A DNA stretch of 64,000 bases from Hyperoodon ampullatus (GCA_949752795.1 OX457074.1:8569527-8633526); one strand, 5' to 3'; counted from the first letter of the stretch, positions 11,183 to 22,349 are shown. The notes: generated by a model not told the origin, from the letters alone. Numbers and translations are program-made.

Positions 11183-11350
11183 CTTGGGGCCAGGGTCCTG
11201 CCAGCCCCCAGGGCGCCTACCGCAGCGCCTGACGGGCCGCGCCACGGGCTCACTGCGCATGCTCAGAAGCTAAATCCACGCCCCGGCGCGCGGGGCGTAG
11301 AACCTAGTCGACCGGTCGGGACCTGCCGGGGCGGTTCGTACCTTCTAAGT
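11183..11350 (-). promoter_or_regulatory. CCDC43: CCDC43 CpG-rich promoter and 5' UTR
   Basis: GC- and CpG-dense DNA directly upstream of the start codon, with no TATA box. It contains an NRF1-like TGCGCATGC at 11254-11262 and GC boxes near 11280-11300. This is typical of a housekeeping promoter. The island extends into exon 1. Confidence 0.7.
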
Positions 11351-11429
11351 AGAGCGCATCTTGGTTTACACACGGTCATGTGGTCTCTCAGGAATCCTGG
11401 CTGGTGAGTAGTCTTCACCGACTCTTTTT

Positions 11430-11515
11430 TTACAGTTGGGGAAGTTCGGAGGGGTTCAGTGACCTGACCAGAGTCACGCGGCTAATAACTAAACGGGACT
11501 GGAACTCACCTTCGA
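11430..11515 (-). repeat. MIR antisense fragment
   Basis: GGGGTTCAGTGACCTGACCAGAGTCACGCGG matches the antisense MIR core; it lies just upstream of the CCDC43 promoter. Confidence 0.5.
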
Positions 11516-12184
11516 TTCTAGCGCCTCGACCGGCCTCACCAAGCCGCCCTTTCACGCCACTCGTGGGAAGCTAAGCCACCCACTCCCATACAGCTTTCAA
11601 GGAGGAAACAGCTGGCTCTGTCCGGAATGCCCACTGTCTCTATCAGCTGCTACCACCTGCGCCTTTCCATGCTCCTCCCGTATGAAAACTCAAGCTCCAG
11701 AAAACCTTCCCTGATTCCCTGCAATCTGTGTTAAGACCACTCCAGTGTGCTGCGGTTGCTTCTCTGCATTTACCATGCTGTGCTTAACGCTCCACCGGAC
11801 ACATAGTGGGTGCTCAGTAAATGAACAGGCAACCTCGAGTCATTTCTTTCCTTCACTCACTCAACACTTACACAGAAATAACTCCGAGGAGCCTTCTTTA
11901 CCCATTGTCAAGCATTATCTAAGAGCTTTTGATACATTATCTCTTTAATCCTCCCAACAACCGTGTGAGGAGATGCTTTTATTGTCCACATAGTAAAGAT
12001 AAGGAAAATGAAACACAGAGTCACACAGTTACAGGGAGCCCAACCAGAGGCAAGTGCTCCTGCACAGCAGGCGGAGCCTCAGATGGCTCTCAAAACACCT
12101 GGCTCTGGGCTGAAATGAATTACCCAAGAACCCGGGTTGGCTTTCCCTGAACTGCAGAGGAGGCTGGCAGGTCACTGGCCTGAC

Positions 12185-12398
12185 TTTTTTTTTTTTTTTT
12201 TTTTTTGCTGTACGCGGGTCTCTCACTGTTGTGGCCTCTGTCGCCGCGGAGCACAGGCTCCGGACGCGCAGGCCCAGCGGCCATGGCTCACGGGCCCAGC
12301 CGCTCCGCAGCATGTGGGATTCTCCCGGACCGGGGCACGAACACGTGTCCCCTGCACCGGCAGGCAGACTCTCAACCACTGCGCCACCAGGGAAGCCC
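12185..12398 (-). mobile_element. CHR-type SINE, antisense
   Basis: T22 tail then GCTGTACGCGGGTCTCTCAC; ends CCACCAGGGAAGCCC. Direct repeats GGCCTGACTTTTT flank it. Confidence 0.9.
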
Positions 12399-12727
12399 TG
12401 GCCTGACTTTTTCATTCACTAAATATTTATTGGCATTGCTGCTAGGCACTGAAATATAAAGATAAATGTCACAAAAGCTCTCCCTTCAAAGGGTCTTCAG
12501 TGGAAACAGACATGTTTAATCATGACAATACAGTGAGATAAGTGTTTCAGTGTCTAATGGAGATTGCAGTAGGTTGCCTGGAAGAAGATTAGTAGGTTAA
12601 CATTGCCTGTTGGATTGGAGTTGGAAACTGGAGATGGGAGATCAAGGAAGGCTTCTGGTGGAGGTGATACTTTCATGTTTTTTTTGAAGAACAAGTGAGA
12701 GTTCTTTAGGCAGAAGGACTAGAAGAT

Positions 12728-12927
12728 GGGCTTCCCTGGTGGCGCAGTGGATGAGAGTCCGCCTGCCGATGCAGGGGACTCGGGATCATGCCCCGGTCCG
12801 GGAAGATCCCACATGCCGCGGAGCGGCTGGGCCCGTGAACCATGGCCGCTGAGCCTGCGCGTCCGGAGCCTGTGCTCCGCAACGGGAGAGGCCACAGCAG
12901 TGAGAGGCCCGTGTACCGCAAAAAAAA
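12728..12927 (+). mobile_element. CHR-type SINE
   Basis: Head GGCTTCCCTGGTGGCGCAGT and an A8 tail; near-direct repeat of GACTAGAAGA at both ends. Confidence 0.88.
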
Positions 12928-13380
12928 GAAGACTAGAAGAGAAAGGGAGCAGATCCAGATGCATGGCACTGTGTGGGCCCTCCAGAGAATCATGGATGGC
13001 TTGAGCAGCAGAGTTCAGATAGAAGATTTTCAAGGGATGACAACAAAATACCTGGCAGAGCGCCTCCTGAGAGAATCCTCTACCCTTATTATCGTTGGGA
13101 TAATGTAAATGAATGAACATGGAACATTGTAAAGCTCAGTAGAAATACAGGATACTGTGACCATGGCTTCTGTGTGCTCCCTGAGTTAGAATGTGACAAT
13201 AATGGAGTCAGAGGCCAGAGTCAGCCCCCAAAGACTTGCCCCTATTTCAGAGCCTCAGATGTACTTTCTAACCCAGTGGCTGTCTTGCAGGTGGGGTTTG
13301 TTGGTTAACAGACTTGAAGCCATCATGATTCAAGGATCATAGTTTGAGGTCAGAGCCCCAACGATCAGAAAAGGAGCACA

Positions 13381-13560
13381 GGGGACTTCCCTGGTGGCAC
13401 GGTGGATAAGACTCTAAGCTCCCAATGCAGGGGGCCAGGGTTCGATCCCTGGTCAGGGAACTAGATCCCACATGCATGCCGCAACTAAGGAGCCCACGTG
13501 CTGCAACTAAGACCAGGTGCAACCAAATAAATAAATAAATAAATACTAAAAAAAGAAAAA
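13381..13560 (+). mobile_element. CHR-1-like SINE
   Basis: Head GGGGACTTCCCTGGTGGCAC, tRNA box GGTTCGATCCCTGGTCAGGG, an AAAT repeat tail, and the flanking duplication AAAAGGAGCACA. Confidence 0.88.
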
Positions 13561-13989
13561 GGAGCACAACATTTTGTTCCTTTTTAAGTTTTTACTTTGC
13601 AATAATTACAGACTCACAGGGAGTTGCAAAAGTAGTACATAGAGACCTGTGCACCTTCACTCAGTTTCCCCCAACGGTAACATCTTACATAGCTATAGTA
13701 TAATATCAAAATCAGGAAATCGATATTGGTACAGTGCACAAAGGCTTTTTGAAGACATCCTAGAAACTTCTTACAAAACTGAGTGAAGGCTCTACAGACC
13801 CTGCATTTTAAAAAATCCTCATTGGCCATTTTATTACAAAAGTTATAGCTCATAGTTCAAAAAACCAATTCATACCACTGGACAAATGACAGAAAGCTTA
13901 CAGAAAAAATCAAGATGGCTTTTTACACTGTAAAAAAAATAGTGTCATTTATAACTTTTAAAATATGCAAATTAAACTTGCAATCAGAT

Positions 13990-14595
13990 AACATGTTTTC
14001 TTCTCAAATTTAAAAGTCTGATAATACTGTTGATCTGACATTGGGTAACAGGCACTGGAAAATGTTTCTGCAGAAAGTAAATCGGTACAATCTTGTTGGA
14101 GGGCAATTTGAAAAGACCAGCATTTATCCTTCTGGGAATTTATTATAATACATGCATGTGTGCAGAATGACATATTTATAAGGATATTCGTTGCAGTGAC
14201 GCTAATTGTAGTGAAAAGACAGGAATAGTCTACATTCTATCTGTAGGAGACTGACTCAAAAAAGCCACAGAAGGAAGTATTGTGCAGCCATAAAAGTGGA
14301 AGAAGCTCTTTATGTAGTGACGTGTTAGAAAATTCAAGATACATTGTTAAAGAAAAAAGTGAGGCTCAGAACAGTATATAATGTTTGCTACCATTTGTGT
14401 TTAAAAAGTTGGAGGGATGGGGAGAAATACACCACATATCTGACCTGGCATGTGCATAAAATATCTCTGGAAAGATACACAAGGGAATGTGAAGATGGTC
14501 GTCGCTGAGGGGGAGAACTCAGGGAGACTAATTTTAAAACATCTTGTTTTAAAAGTATGAGCTATTTGTTATATTAATTTACCTTGCATCTTTCT
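13990..14595 (+). repeat. L1M-type 3' fragment
   Basis: Contains hallmark phrases of mammalian L1 3' regions, for example TTGTGCAGCCATAAAAGTGGAA near 14280. It is heavily diverged, and no ORF is preserved. Confidence 0.6.
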
Positions 14596-14600
14596 AAAAC

Positions 14601-14905
14601 ATTTTTGGCTCCATTGGGTCTTTGTTGCTGCGTGTGGGCTTTCTCTAGTTGTGGCGAGTGAGGACTACTCTTCATTGTGGTGCGTGGGCTTCGCATTGTG
14701 GTGGCCCCTCTTGTTGCGGAGCACGGGCTCCAGGCGTGAGGGCTTCAGTAGTCGTGGCTCGCGGGTTCTAGAAGGCAAGCTTAGTAGTTGTGGCGCACGG
14801 GCTTACCTGCTCTGCGGCATGTGGGATCTTTCCGGACCAGAGATTGAACCTGTGTCCCCCGCATTGGCAGGCGGATTCTTAACCACTGCGCCACCAGGGA
14901 AGCCC
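14601..14905 (-). mobile_element. Long-form CHR-type SINE, antisense
   Basis: GGCTCCATTGGGTCTTTGTT at the left and CGCCACCAGGGAAGCCC at the right; about 300 bp. It sits at the end of an L1 fragment. Confidence 0.85.
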
Positions 14906-15443
14906 CATCTTTTTGTTTTAAAGAAATAATGCCTCCAATCTCCTTTGCTTCCTACCCTACCAAGAGGTAACCTCTATTCCTAAATTTGGTATTTGTCCTC
15001 CTCTTGAATGTTTTTAAACATAGTACATATTACTACATATGTAATACATATTATAACATATGTGTGTATGTATCCATAAACAATATATCACATTGTTTTG
15101 CATGTTAGACTTTTCATTCTGCAGTATGCTTTTTTCACTTAAGATCTTGAAAATATTTACCCATGTTGATACATGTAGCTCTTATTGTGGAAAGGTTTCT
15201 CTAGGCCAACGAGCATCAAACATATTTTTGCCATATCCTCTTAGCAGGAAAAATATTTTTGCTATGCACCCCTAAAATATGAATATGTATTTATTTATGA
15301 ATTACATATGTGAACCACTATTCCAAATTAGTGTGTCCATCATAAGATATACAAAAAGATTACTGTAAAAAGGGCAATTGAAAAGAGAAGGAAATAATAT
15401 ACTACAAATATTTATTTATTTGTAGTACAAAAATCATTAGTGA

Positions 15444-15579
15444 GGGACTTCCCTGGTGGTCCAGTGGCTAAGGCTCCACGCTCCCAATACAGGGGGCCCA
15501 GGTTTGATCCCTGGTCAGGGAACTAGATCCCACATGCCACAACTAAGACCCGGTGCAGCCAAATAAATAAGTAAATATT
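15444..15579 (+). mobile_element. CHR-1-like SINE with a second SINE inserted in its tail
   Basis: Head GGGACTTCCCTGGTGGTCCA. The AAATAAGTAAATATTC tail is interrupted by the minus-strand SINE at 15581-15791 and resumes afterwards. Confidence 0.85.
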
Positions 15580-15580
15580 C

Positions 15581-15791
15581 TTTTTTTTTTTTTTTTTTTT
15601 GCAGTACGCAGGCCTCTCACTGTTGTGGCCTCTCCTGTTGCAGAGCACAGGCTCCAGATACGCAGGCTCAGCAGCCATGGCTCCTGGGCCCAGCTGCTCC
15701 GCGGCATGTGGGATCTTCCCGGACCGGGGCACGAACCCGTGTCCCCTGCATCGGCAGGCGGACTCTCAACCACTGCGCCACCAGGGAAGCC
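15581..15791 (-). mobile_element. CHR-type SINE, antisense, nested
   Basis: T20 tail then GCAGTACGCAGGCCTCTCAC. The duplication AGTAAATATTCTTTTT shows it landed in the tail of the preceding SINE. Confidence 0.9.
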
Positions 15792-15879
15792 GAGTAAATA
15801 TTCTTTTTAAAAAATCTTTAGTGAAAATAATGTGACTGAATATGCTTCATTACTTTCCCACCTTATTATTTATTATTTT

Positions 15880-15965
15880 TTAAAATTTTTAATTGTGGCA
15901 AAATGCCCATAATATAAAATTTACCATCTGAACCACTTTTAAATGTACAGTTCAGTAGTGTTAAG
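15880..15965 (-). repeat. L1 3'-region fragment, antisense
   Basis: ATTGTGGCAAAATGCCCATAAT and TGTACAGTTCAGTAGTGTTAAG are hallmark antisense L1 3' sequence. Confidence 0.6.
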
Positions 15966-16489
15966 GATTCATTACTGGCAAGAGTTTCTCTTGAACTTCA
16001 GTGATATTCTCACCCATTGACCAGCTGACTCTCTCATTGAACCTGAGAGTTTGTATTCACACTTGTGTGTGAGTCATTAGGATTTTTTGTAATCTTAATC
16101 TTGCTTCTTTGGAGGAATCTTGTTAAGCCTCTTGTTCACTTTTGGGGGCTAGGAAAATCCAAATAGCATAATCTGTAATTCCATTTATCTGAGGATATGT
16201 AAACTGTGGAGAACAGTGAAAAACACGCCACCAAACCCTGAAAAGAGAACACAGACAGCTCCTCCAAATATAAAGCTCCCTTACCCTTTACCCAGATAAC
16301 TCACTTGCTTTACTTCATGACCCAGGATCTCTGACGAGCACAGGGAGGGCACCAGCATCAGTCTGTTTCCTAAAGATTAGTAGAACTTACTTGTTTTTCT
16401 TTTGGATAAAAAAATATATTTAAATACTAATGCTTCCTTTTGGCACCTCTGTAATTATCTTGTGTCTGAGGGGTGCCCACCTCTCTTTG

Positions 16490-16725
16490 GAGACCAGGAC
16501 ATACCTAGAAACAGAATTGCTGAGTTCAAGGGCATAAACCTTGTGGATGTCACCATATTGCTCTCCCAAGGGCTTGTCCCAGTTTGCATTCCCACCCTTG
16601 CCTTCACATTTTTACTAAAACTTGCTTTTAATATACTTTAATTTTTGCCAGTCAAAGGGGTGTGAAAGAGCATCTAATTTAATTTGCATTACTCGTTTAA
16701 TTTGCATTTAACTACTAGAGAGTCT
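16490..16725 (-). repeat. L1 fragment, antisense
   Basis: Contains antisense L1-like GAATTGCTGAGTTCAAGGGC, then TTTGCATTCCCACCCTTGCC. Diverged. Confidence 0.5.
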
Positions 16726-16731
16726 GAGCAC

Positions 16732-16950
16732 TTTTTTTTTTTTTTTTTTTTTTTTTTTTCGGTACGCGGGCCTCTCACTGCTGTGGCCTCTCCCGTTGCG
16801 GAGCACAGGCTCCGGACGCGCAGGCTCAGCGGCCATGGCTCACGGGCCCAGCCGCTCCGCGGCATGTGGGATCTTCCCAGACCGGGGCACGAACCCGTGT
16901 CCCCTGCATCGGCAGGCGGACTCGCAACCACTGCGCCACCAGGGAAGCCC
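16732..16950 (-). mobile_element. CHR-type SINE, antisense
   Basis: T28 tail, then GGTACGCGGGCCTCTCACTG; ends GCCACCAGGGAAGCCC. Direct repeats TCTGAGCACTTTT flank it. It is the left arm of a long inverted repeat with the next SINE. Confidence 0.92.
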
Positions 16951-17000
16951 TCTGAGCACTTTTAATACATCTATCTGCCATTAAAATTTCCTCATCTTTG

Positions 17001-17207
17001 GGCTTCCCTGGTGGCGCAGTGGTTGAGAGTCCGCCTGCCGATGCAGGGGACACAGGTTCGTGCCCCCGTCCGGGAAGATCCCACATGCCGCGGAGCGGCT
17101 TGGCCCGTGAGCAATGGCCGCTGAGCCTGCGCGTCCGGAGCCTGTGCTCCTCAACGGGAGAGGCCACAACAGTGAGAAGCCTGCGTACCGCAAAAAAAAA
17201 AAAAAAA
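17001..17207 (+). mobile_element. CHR-type SINE
   Basis: Head GGCTTCCCTGGTGGCGCAGT and an A16 tail, flanked by TTCCTCATCTTTG on both sides. Confidence 0.92.
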
Positions 17208-17220
17208 TTCCTCATCTTTG

Positions 17221-17878
17221 ATCAGCTTGATGCTTTGTGACAATCTAGAGGGGTGGGATAGGGAAGGTGGGAGGGAGGCTCAAGAGAGAGGGGATATAGG
17301 GATGTATATATACATATAGCTGATTTACTTTTTTTGTTTATTTCTTAATTTTTATTTATTTATTTATGCCTGTGTTGGGTCTTCATTGCTGCGCACAGGT
17401 TTTCTCTAGTTGCAGCGGTCGGGGGGCTACTCTTCCTTGCGGTGCACGGGCTTCTCACTGCGGTGGCTTCTCTTGTTGTGGAGCACGGGCTTTAGGCACA
17501 CGGGCTTCAGTAGTTGTGGCCCACAGGCTCAGTAGTTTTGGCACACGGGCTTAGTTGCTCCACGGCATGTGGGGTCTTCCCGGACCAGGGATCAAACTCG
17601 TGTCCCCGGCATTGGCAGGCGTATTCTTAACCACTGCACCACCAGGGAAGTCGCAGCTGATTTACATTGTTGTACAGCAGAAACTAACACAACATTTTAA
17701 AGCAGTCATACTCCAATAAAGATACAAAAAAAAAAAAGAAAATGAGCAAAAGACATGAAGATACTATACCAAATAAGATATACAAGTGGCAAATAAGCAC
17801 ATAATAAGGTGTTCAACATCATTAGCCATAAAAGAAATGCAAATAAAAACCACTCTGAGTGAAAAAAGTCAAAAAAAA
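17221..17878 (+). mobile_element. Truncated L1 3' end with extra downstream sequence
   Basis: Contains GTGGGAGGGAGGCTCAAGAG and AGCAGAAACTAACACAACAT, typical of the cetartiodactyl L1 3' UTR, then an A12 tract (about 17728-17739). A further 140 bp of other L1-like sequence follows, ending in a second A tract. TTCCTCATCTTTGA flanks the whole block. It is interrupted by the SINE at 17329-17654. Confidence 0.7.
17329..17654 (-). mobile_element. Long-form CHR-type SINE, antisense, inside an L1 tail
   Basis: The direct repeat AGCTGATTTAC (17318-17328 and 17655-17665) marks its insertion into the L1 3' UTR. Confidence 0.88.
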
Positions 17879-17929
17879 ATTTCCTCATCTTTGAATTGCC
17901 TGTTTATATCCCTTGTGGGTTTTTCTATT

Positions 17930-18850
17930 GGATCATTTGTTTGTCTTTGCCATGCTAATTTGTAGGAGTCTACTTTTTCTTTTTTCTTAATTTTTTCATT
18001 AATTTCATTAATTTTTCTTAATTTCATTAATTTCTATCCTTTATTATTTCTGACCATCTGTAATCTTTGGGTGTACTCTTCATTTTCTGACCTCTCAAGG
18101 TGAACACTTAGCTGATTCATTTTCAGTCTGTCTTATTTTCTAATATAGCATATACATTTAAGGTCATACATTTCTCTCTGGTTACTTAGCTGAATTTTAC
18201 AACTTTTTAAAAGGAATCTCACAGCTTTTGATATATCGTTTTTCATTGTTGCAGTTCTAGATATATTACAATTTCCATTGTAATTGTTTTATTCTCCTAT
18301 CATGAATTATTTAGAAATGTGGTTTTTTAAATTCCAGAGTAGTGCATTTTGTTTTATCTTTAACAACAAAAAAAAAAACCTTACCTTTTTGTTTTTGATT
18401 TCTAACTTCATCATATTGTGGTCATAGGATGTGTTCTGTATGATGTCGATTTTTTGGTATTGGTTGATACTTTAGTGGCATAGTATGCCGATTTTTATAA
18501 TGTTCCATGTGTACTTGAACATATTTTCTAATATTTATATATTAATGTTTGTTAGTTATATCATTGAACCTTTTATATGTTGCTAATGTCATTTTATTTT
18601 TGTTTCATCTGTCATCTGTTTTTTGGAGAAAAGTATATTAAAATGTCCAGTATATTTGTAGATTTTACAGTCTTCCCTTGTATTTCTGACTTAAATATTT
18701 TGATGTTGTTAGAGTCATATAACTATTAGGTTACTTCGTCCCTGGCAAATTGTTTATCGTCAAGGAATGACACCTGTATTCCTAATAATCCTTTATCTCT
18801 TGAAATCTATCCTGTCAGATTTTAATATCACCGTATCAGTTTTCCATTTT
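17930..18850 (-). repeat. L1 ORF2-region fragment, antisense
   Basis: Contains TATTGTGGTCATAGGATGTG and TGTTTTTTGGAGAAAAGTATATT, diverged antisense L1 ORF2 sequence. No ORF is intact. Confidence 0.55.
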
Positions 18851-18854
18851 GCCC

Positions 18855-19090
18855 TACACTGAGAGGCAGCAGAGAGCAACGTGAAGAGCATGGACTCTGA
18901 AGTCAGGCTGCTGGGGTTCAAATCCCGGCACTGACACCTTCTAGCTGTGTGACCTCAAGCAGGTTTTTAACCTCAGTGTTCCCATGTATAAAATGGGTGC
19001 AGTTACTACCTACCTCAAAGGATTATTATGAGGATTAAACTAATTACTATTTTTAAAGCACTTTGAACATCATAGTAAGCACTCCATATG
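18855..19090 (+). repeat. MIR, nearly full length
   Basis: Core GAGCATGGACTCTGAAGTCAG, then GACACCTTCTAGCTGTGTGAC and GTATAAAATGGG, the order expected for sense MIR. Confidence 0.85.
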
Positions 19091-19094
19091 TATT

Positions 19095-19615
19095 TGTAAA
19101 ATTAAATAATTAAATATATATCTGTGCAGCCCTTTTCTGTGTCACTATTTTATAGGTATTTGTCTGACAAACACCATATAGCTGCTAGATACTGTAATGC
19201 TGCAGTAGATACCTTTATTACATAAGTCATATCCCATATGTCTGAGTGTATCTGTAGAATAACTCCTAGAAATGGGATTGCTGGGTGGAAAGATATGTGC
19301 ATTTGTAATTTTCCTAGATAGTGCCAAATTGCCTTACATAGGAGTCTGGTGCAACCCCAATGTAAGGCAATTTGGCACTATCTAGCAAAATTGATCTTTG
19401 CCAGGCTGTTAAGTGAAAAATGGTATTTAGTATAGATATAATTTGCATTTCTCTTATTTTAAGTGAGGTTGAGCATATTTGAATGCTCTTTGTATTTCCT
19501 TTTCTGTGAATGTTCCTTTACCCATTTTCAATTCGGTGGTTGATCTTTTCTGGATCTATTTGTTAAAGTTTTTTACATATTGGGAAATCAGTCCTTGTTC
19601 TATGATATAAGCTGA
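19095..19615 (-). repeat. L1 3'-region fragment, antisense, containing a hairpin
   Basis: GGGATTGCTGGGTGGAAAGATA and GTGCCAAATTGCC are antisense L1 3' landmarks. The homology is broken at the inverted repeat 19314-19385. Confidence 0.5.
19314..19385. repeat. Perfect 26-bp inverted repeat, 20-nt spacer
   Basis: The left arm 19314-19339 is the exact reverse complement of the right arm 19360-19385, with spacer 19340-19359. One mismatch beyond the arms is followed by four more matching T/A pairs. It would fold into a strong hairpin in RNA or single-stranded DNA. Confidence 0.95.
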
Positions 19616-19886
19616 TTTTTTTTTCTAAGCACTTCCTCTCAGGAATCAAGAAAAACAATGAGAGAGAACAACTTGAATTATTATCTCAAAATATTTTTGC
19701 CGAGTGGTAAATGCTACCTTTTTCTGTTCACAGACTTTGTGCTAAACACATCTTTAATCTTTAAAACCTCACTTCCTGGTAGATAATATTATCTTCACTT
19801 TACAAATGAAAAAACTGAAGATCAGAGAGATTCATTTTTTTTTCACTCATTCAACAAATATTCATTAAGAACCTACTAAATTCTTG

Positions 19887-20249
19887 GGGCTTCCCTGGTG
19901 GCGCAGTGGTTAAGAATCTGCCTGCCAATGCAGGGGATACAGGTTTGAGCCCTGGTCTGGGAAGATCCCACATGCCGTGGAGCAACTAAGCCCATGCACC
20001 ACGACTACTGAACCTGTGCTATAGAGCCCGTGAGCCACAACTACTGAGTCCGTGTGCCACAACTACTGAAGCCCACGCATCTAGAGCCTGTGCTCCGTAA
20101 CAAGAGAAGCCACTGCAATGAGAAGCCTGTGCACTGCAGCAAAGAGTAGACCCTGCTCGCTGCAGCTAGAGATATCCCGCACGCAGCAAAGAAGACCCAA
20201 TGCAGCCAAAAAGAAAATAAATAAATTTTTTTAAAAATTAAAAAAAAAA
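19887..20249 (+). mobile_element. Long-form CHR-type SINE
   Basis: GGGGCTTCCCTGGTGGCGCA head with an extended 3' body (repeated CACAACTACTGA units) and an A tail. CTACTAAATTCTT and CATACTAAATTCTT flank it. Confidence 0.88.
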
Positions 20250-20744
20250 GGACATACTAAATTCTTTACTTAGGGGATATAGCAGTGAGTAAAACAGAAA
20301 AGGTCCTTGTTCTATGGACTTACATTCTAGGGCGGAAATATAGACCACAAACAAGAAAACAAATTATATACTTTCTGATAGTGGTAAGTGCTATGAAGAA
20401 AATAAACCGAAATGGTGTAACTGGCAAGGAATGGGGGCGCTACTGTTAGGTTGGGTGGTCTCAGAAGTCCTAGCTGGAAAAAAATGAGATTTGATCTGAT
20501 GCCTAAAAGGAAAGAGAAGATCTGGGAAATGGAACTGTTAGTGCAAAGGCCCTAAGGCAGGAACGAGCTAGGCTTGTTCAAGACTCAGAGAGGTTTGGTC
20601 TGAGGAGCAAACTGGGAAAGCCGCTCAGAGTTTTTGAAAAGGAGGGTAATATGATGTGATTTTGTCAGTGAGGATAAGGTAGGTTCTGGTTTTAGGCCCT
20701 TTTCCATTTTTTAAAATGGAGAATGCCAAACAGCTTTTTTGCTT

Positions 20745-20920
20745 ATGTGTGTATTTGTTATCTATTGCTGTGTAACAAATCACCCCAAAATTTAATGACT
20801 TAAAACAACACTAATCATTTATTTTCTCTGGGTTTCTGTGGGCCTGCAATTTGGGAGCAGCTTGGCTGGGATTTTATGACTTGGGATCTCTTGTGAGGTT
20901 GCAGTCATCTGAAAGCTAGA
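20745..20920 (+). repeat. Ancient interspersed repeat (family not named)
   Basis: TGTTATCTATTGCTGTGTAACAAATCACC is a widely repeated mammalian motif. A related copy lies at 33725-33900. Confidence 0.45.
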
Positions 20921-21392
20921 CTAAGGATGAAGGATCTGCTTGCCAGATGGCTCAGTCACAGGATGGGTAAGTTGGGGCCGGCTATTAGCGGGAAGCCTCC
21001 ATTCCTCTCCACGCGAGCCTCTCCACAGGCATACTTGAGTGTCCTCATGTCATGGCTGCTGGCTTCCCCCATATCAGGTGATCTAAGAAACAGCACTACA
21101 GATATTGAAATATCTTTTATGACCTAGCCTCAGAAGCCACACATTATTATTTCCTCAATACTCTATTGGTACCTAGCCCTGTTGGATGTGGGCATGCTAT
21201 CAGGAGTCGAGGATAGTCAACGCAGGCCATCTTGGAGACCAGCTACCACAATGTGGGTATCTTTAAATTTATACTAATAAATACATTTTATGTATTTGTG
21301 TGTATATATATTCTTATAAAATCATATTTCATATTTACCATCTTAGGAATTAAACCAAAATACTAGTTTGTTCATTTAAAAATAACCCTCTT

Positions 21393-21610
21393 GGTCTTCC
21401 CTGGTGGCGCAGTGGTTGAGAGTCCACCTGCTGATGCAGGGGATGCGGGTTTGTGCCCCGGTTCGGGAGGATCCCACATGCCGCGTAGCGGCTGGGCCTG
21501 TGAGCCATGGCCGCTGGGCCTGCGTGTCCGGAGCCTGTGCTCTGCAACGGGAGAGGCCACAACAGTGAGAGGCCCGCGTACCGCAAAAAAATAAATAAAT
21601 AAATAAATAT
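21393..21610 (+). mobile_element. CHR-type SINE
   Basis: TCTTCCCTGGTGGCGCAGTG head (one substitution) and an AAAT-repeat tail. First member of a head-to-tail cluster. Confidence 0.88.
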
Positions 21611-21624
21611 AACTATAAATAAGT

Positions 21625-21770
21625 GCTCTGAGATGGGATAGGGAGGGTGGGAGGGAGGCTCAAGAGGGAGGGGATATACATATAGCTGATTCACTTTGTT
21701 GTACAGCAGAAACTAACACAACATTGTAAAGTAATTATACTCCAATAAAGATGTGAAAAAAAATAAAAAA
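21625..21770 (+). repeat. L1 3' end, cetartiodactyl type
   Basis: GGGAGGGAGGCTCAAGAGGG, AGCAGAAACTAACACAACAT and AATTATACTCCAATAAAG followed by A's; same 3' UTR as the copies at 17221 and about 47980. Confidence 0.7.
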
Positions 21771-21774
21771 TAAG

Positions 21775-21985
21775 GGGGGCTTCCCTGGCGGCACAGTGGT
21801 TGAGAGTCTGCCTGCCGATGCAGGGGACATGGGTTTGTGCCCTGGTTCAGGAAGATCCCACAGGCCGCAGAGCGGCTGGGCCCGTGAGCCATGGCCGCTG
21901 AACCTGCGCCTCCAGAGCCTGTGCTCCGCAACGGGAGTGGCCACAACAGTGAGAGGCCCGTGTACCAAAAAAAATAATAATAATA
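21775..21985 (+). mobile_element. CHR-type SINE
   Basis: GGGCTTCCCTGGCGGCACAG head, A8 then (AAT)n tail; inserted at the end of the L1 tail. Confidence 0.88.
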
Positions 21986-21986
21986 G

Positions 21987-22349
21987 GTACTTACCTGGTG
22001 GCGCAGTGGTTAAGAATCTGCCTGCCAATGCAGGGGACACGGGTTGGAGCCCTGGTCCAGGAAGATCCCACATGCCACGAAGCTACTAAGCCCATGTGCC
22101 ACAACTACTGAGCCTGCGCTCCAGAGCCCTCGAGCCACAACTACTGAGCCTGTGTGCCACAGCTACTGAAGCCCGCATGCCTGGAGCCCATGCTCCACAA
22201 CAAGAGAAGCCACTGCAATGAGAAGCCCGCGCACCACAACGAAGAGTAGCCCCCGTTCGCTGCAACTAGGGAAAACCCACGCACAGCAACCAAGACCCAA
22301 TGCAGCCAAAAATATAAATAAATAAATAAATTAAAAAAAAATAAAAATA
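21987..22349 (+). mobile_element. Long-form CHR-type SINE
   Basis: Head altered to TACTTACCTGGTGGCGCAGT, long 3' body with CACAACTACTGAGCC repeats, and an A/AAAT tail. Confidence 0.85.

Noticed and set aside
16826..17215. 129-aa minus-strand ORF
   Set aside because: Produced by the inverted SINE pair; no gene-like content.
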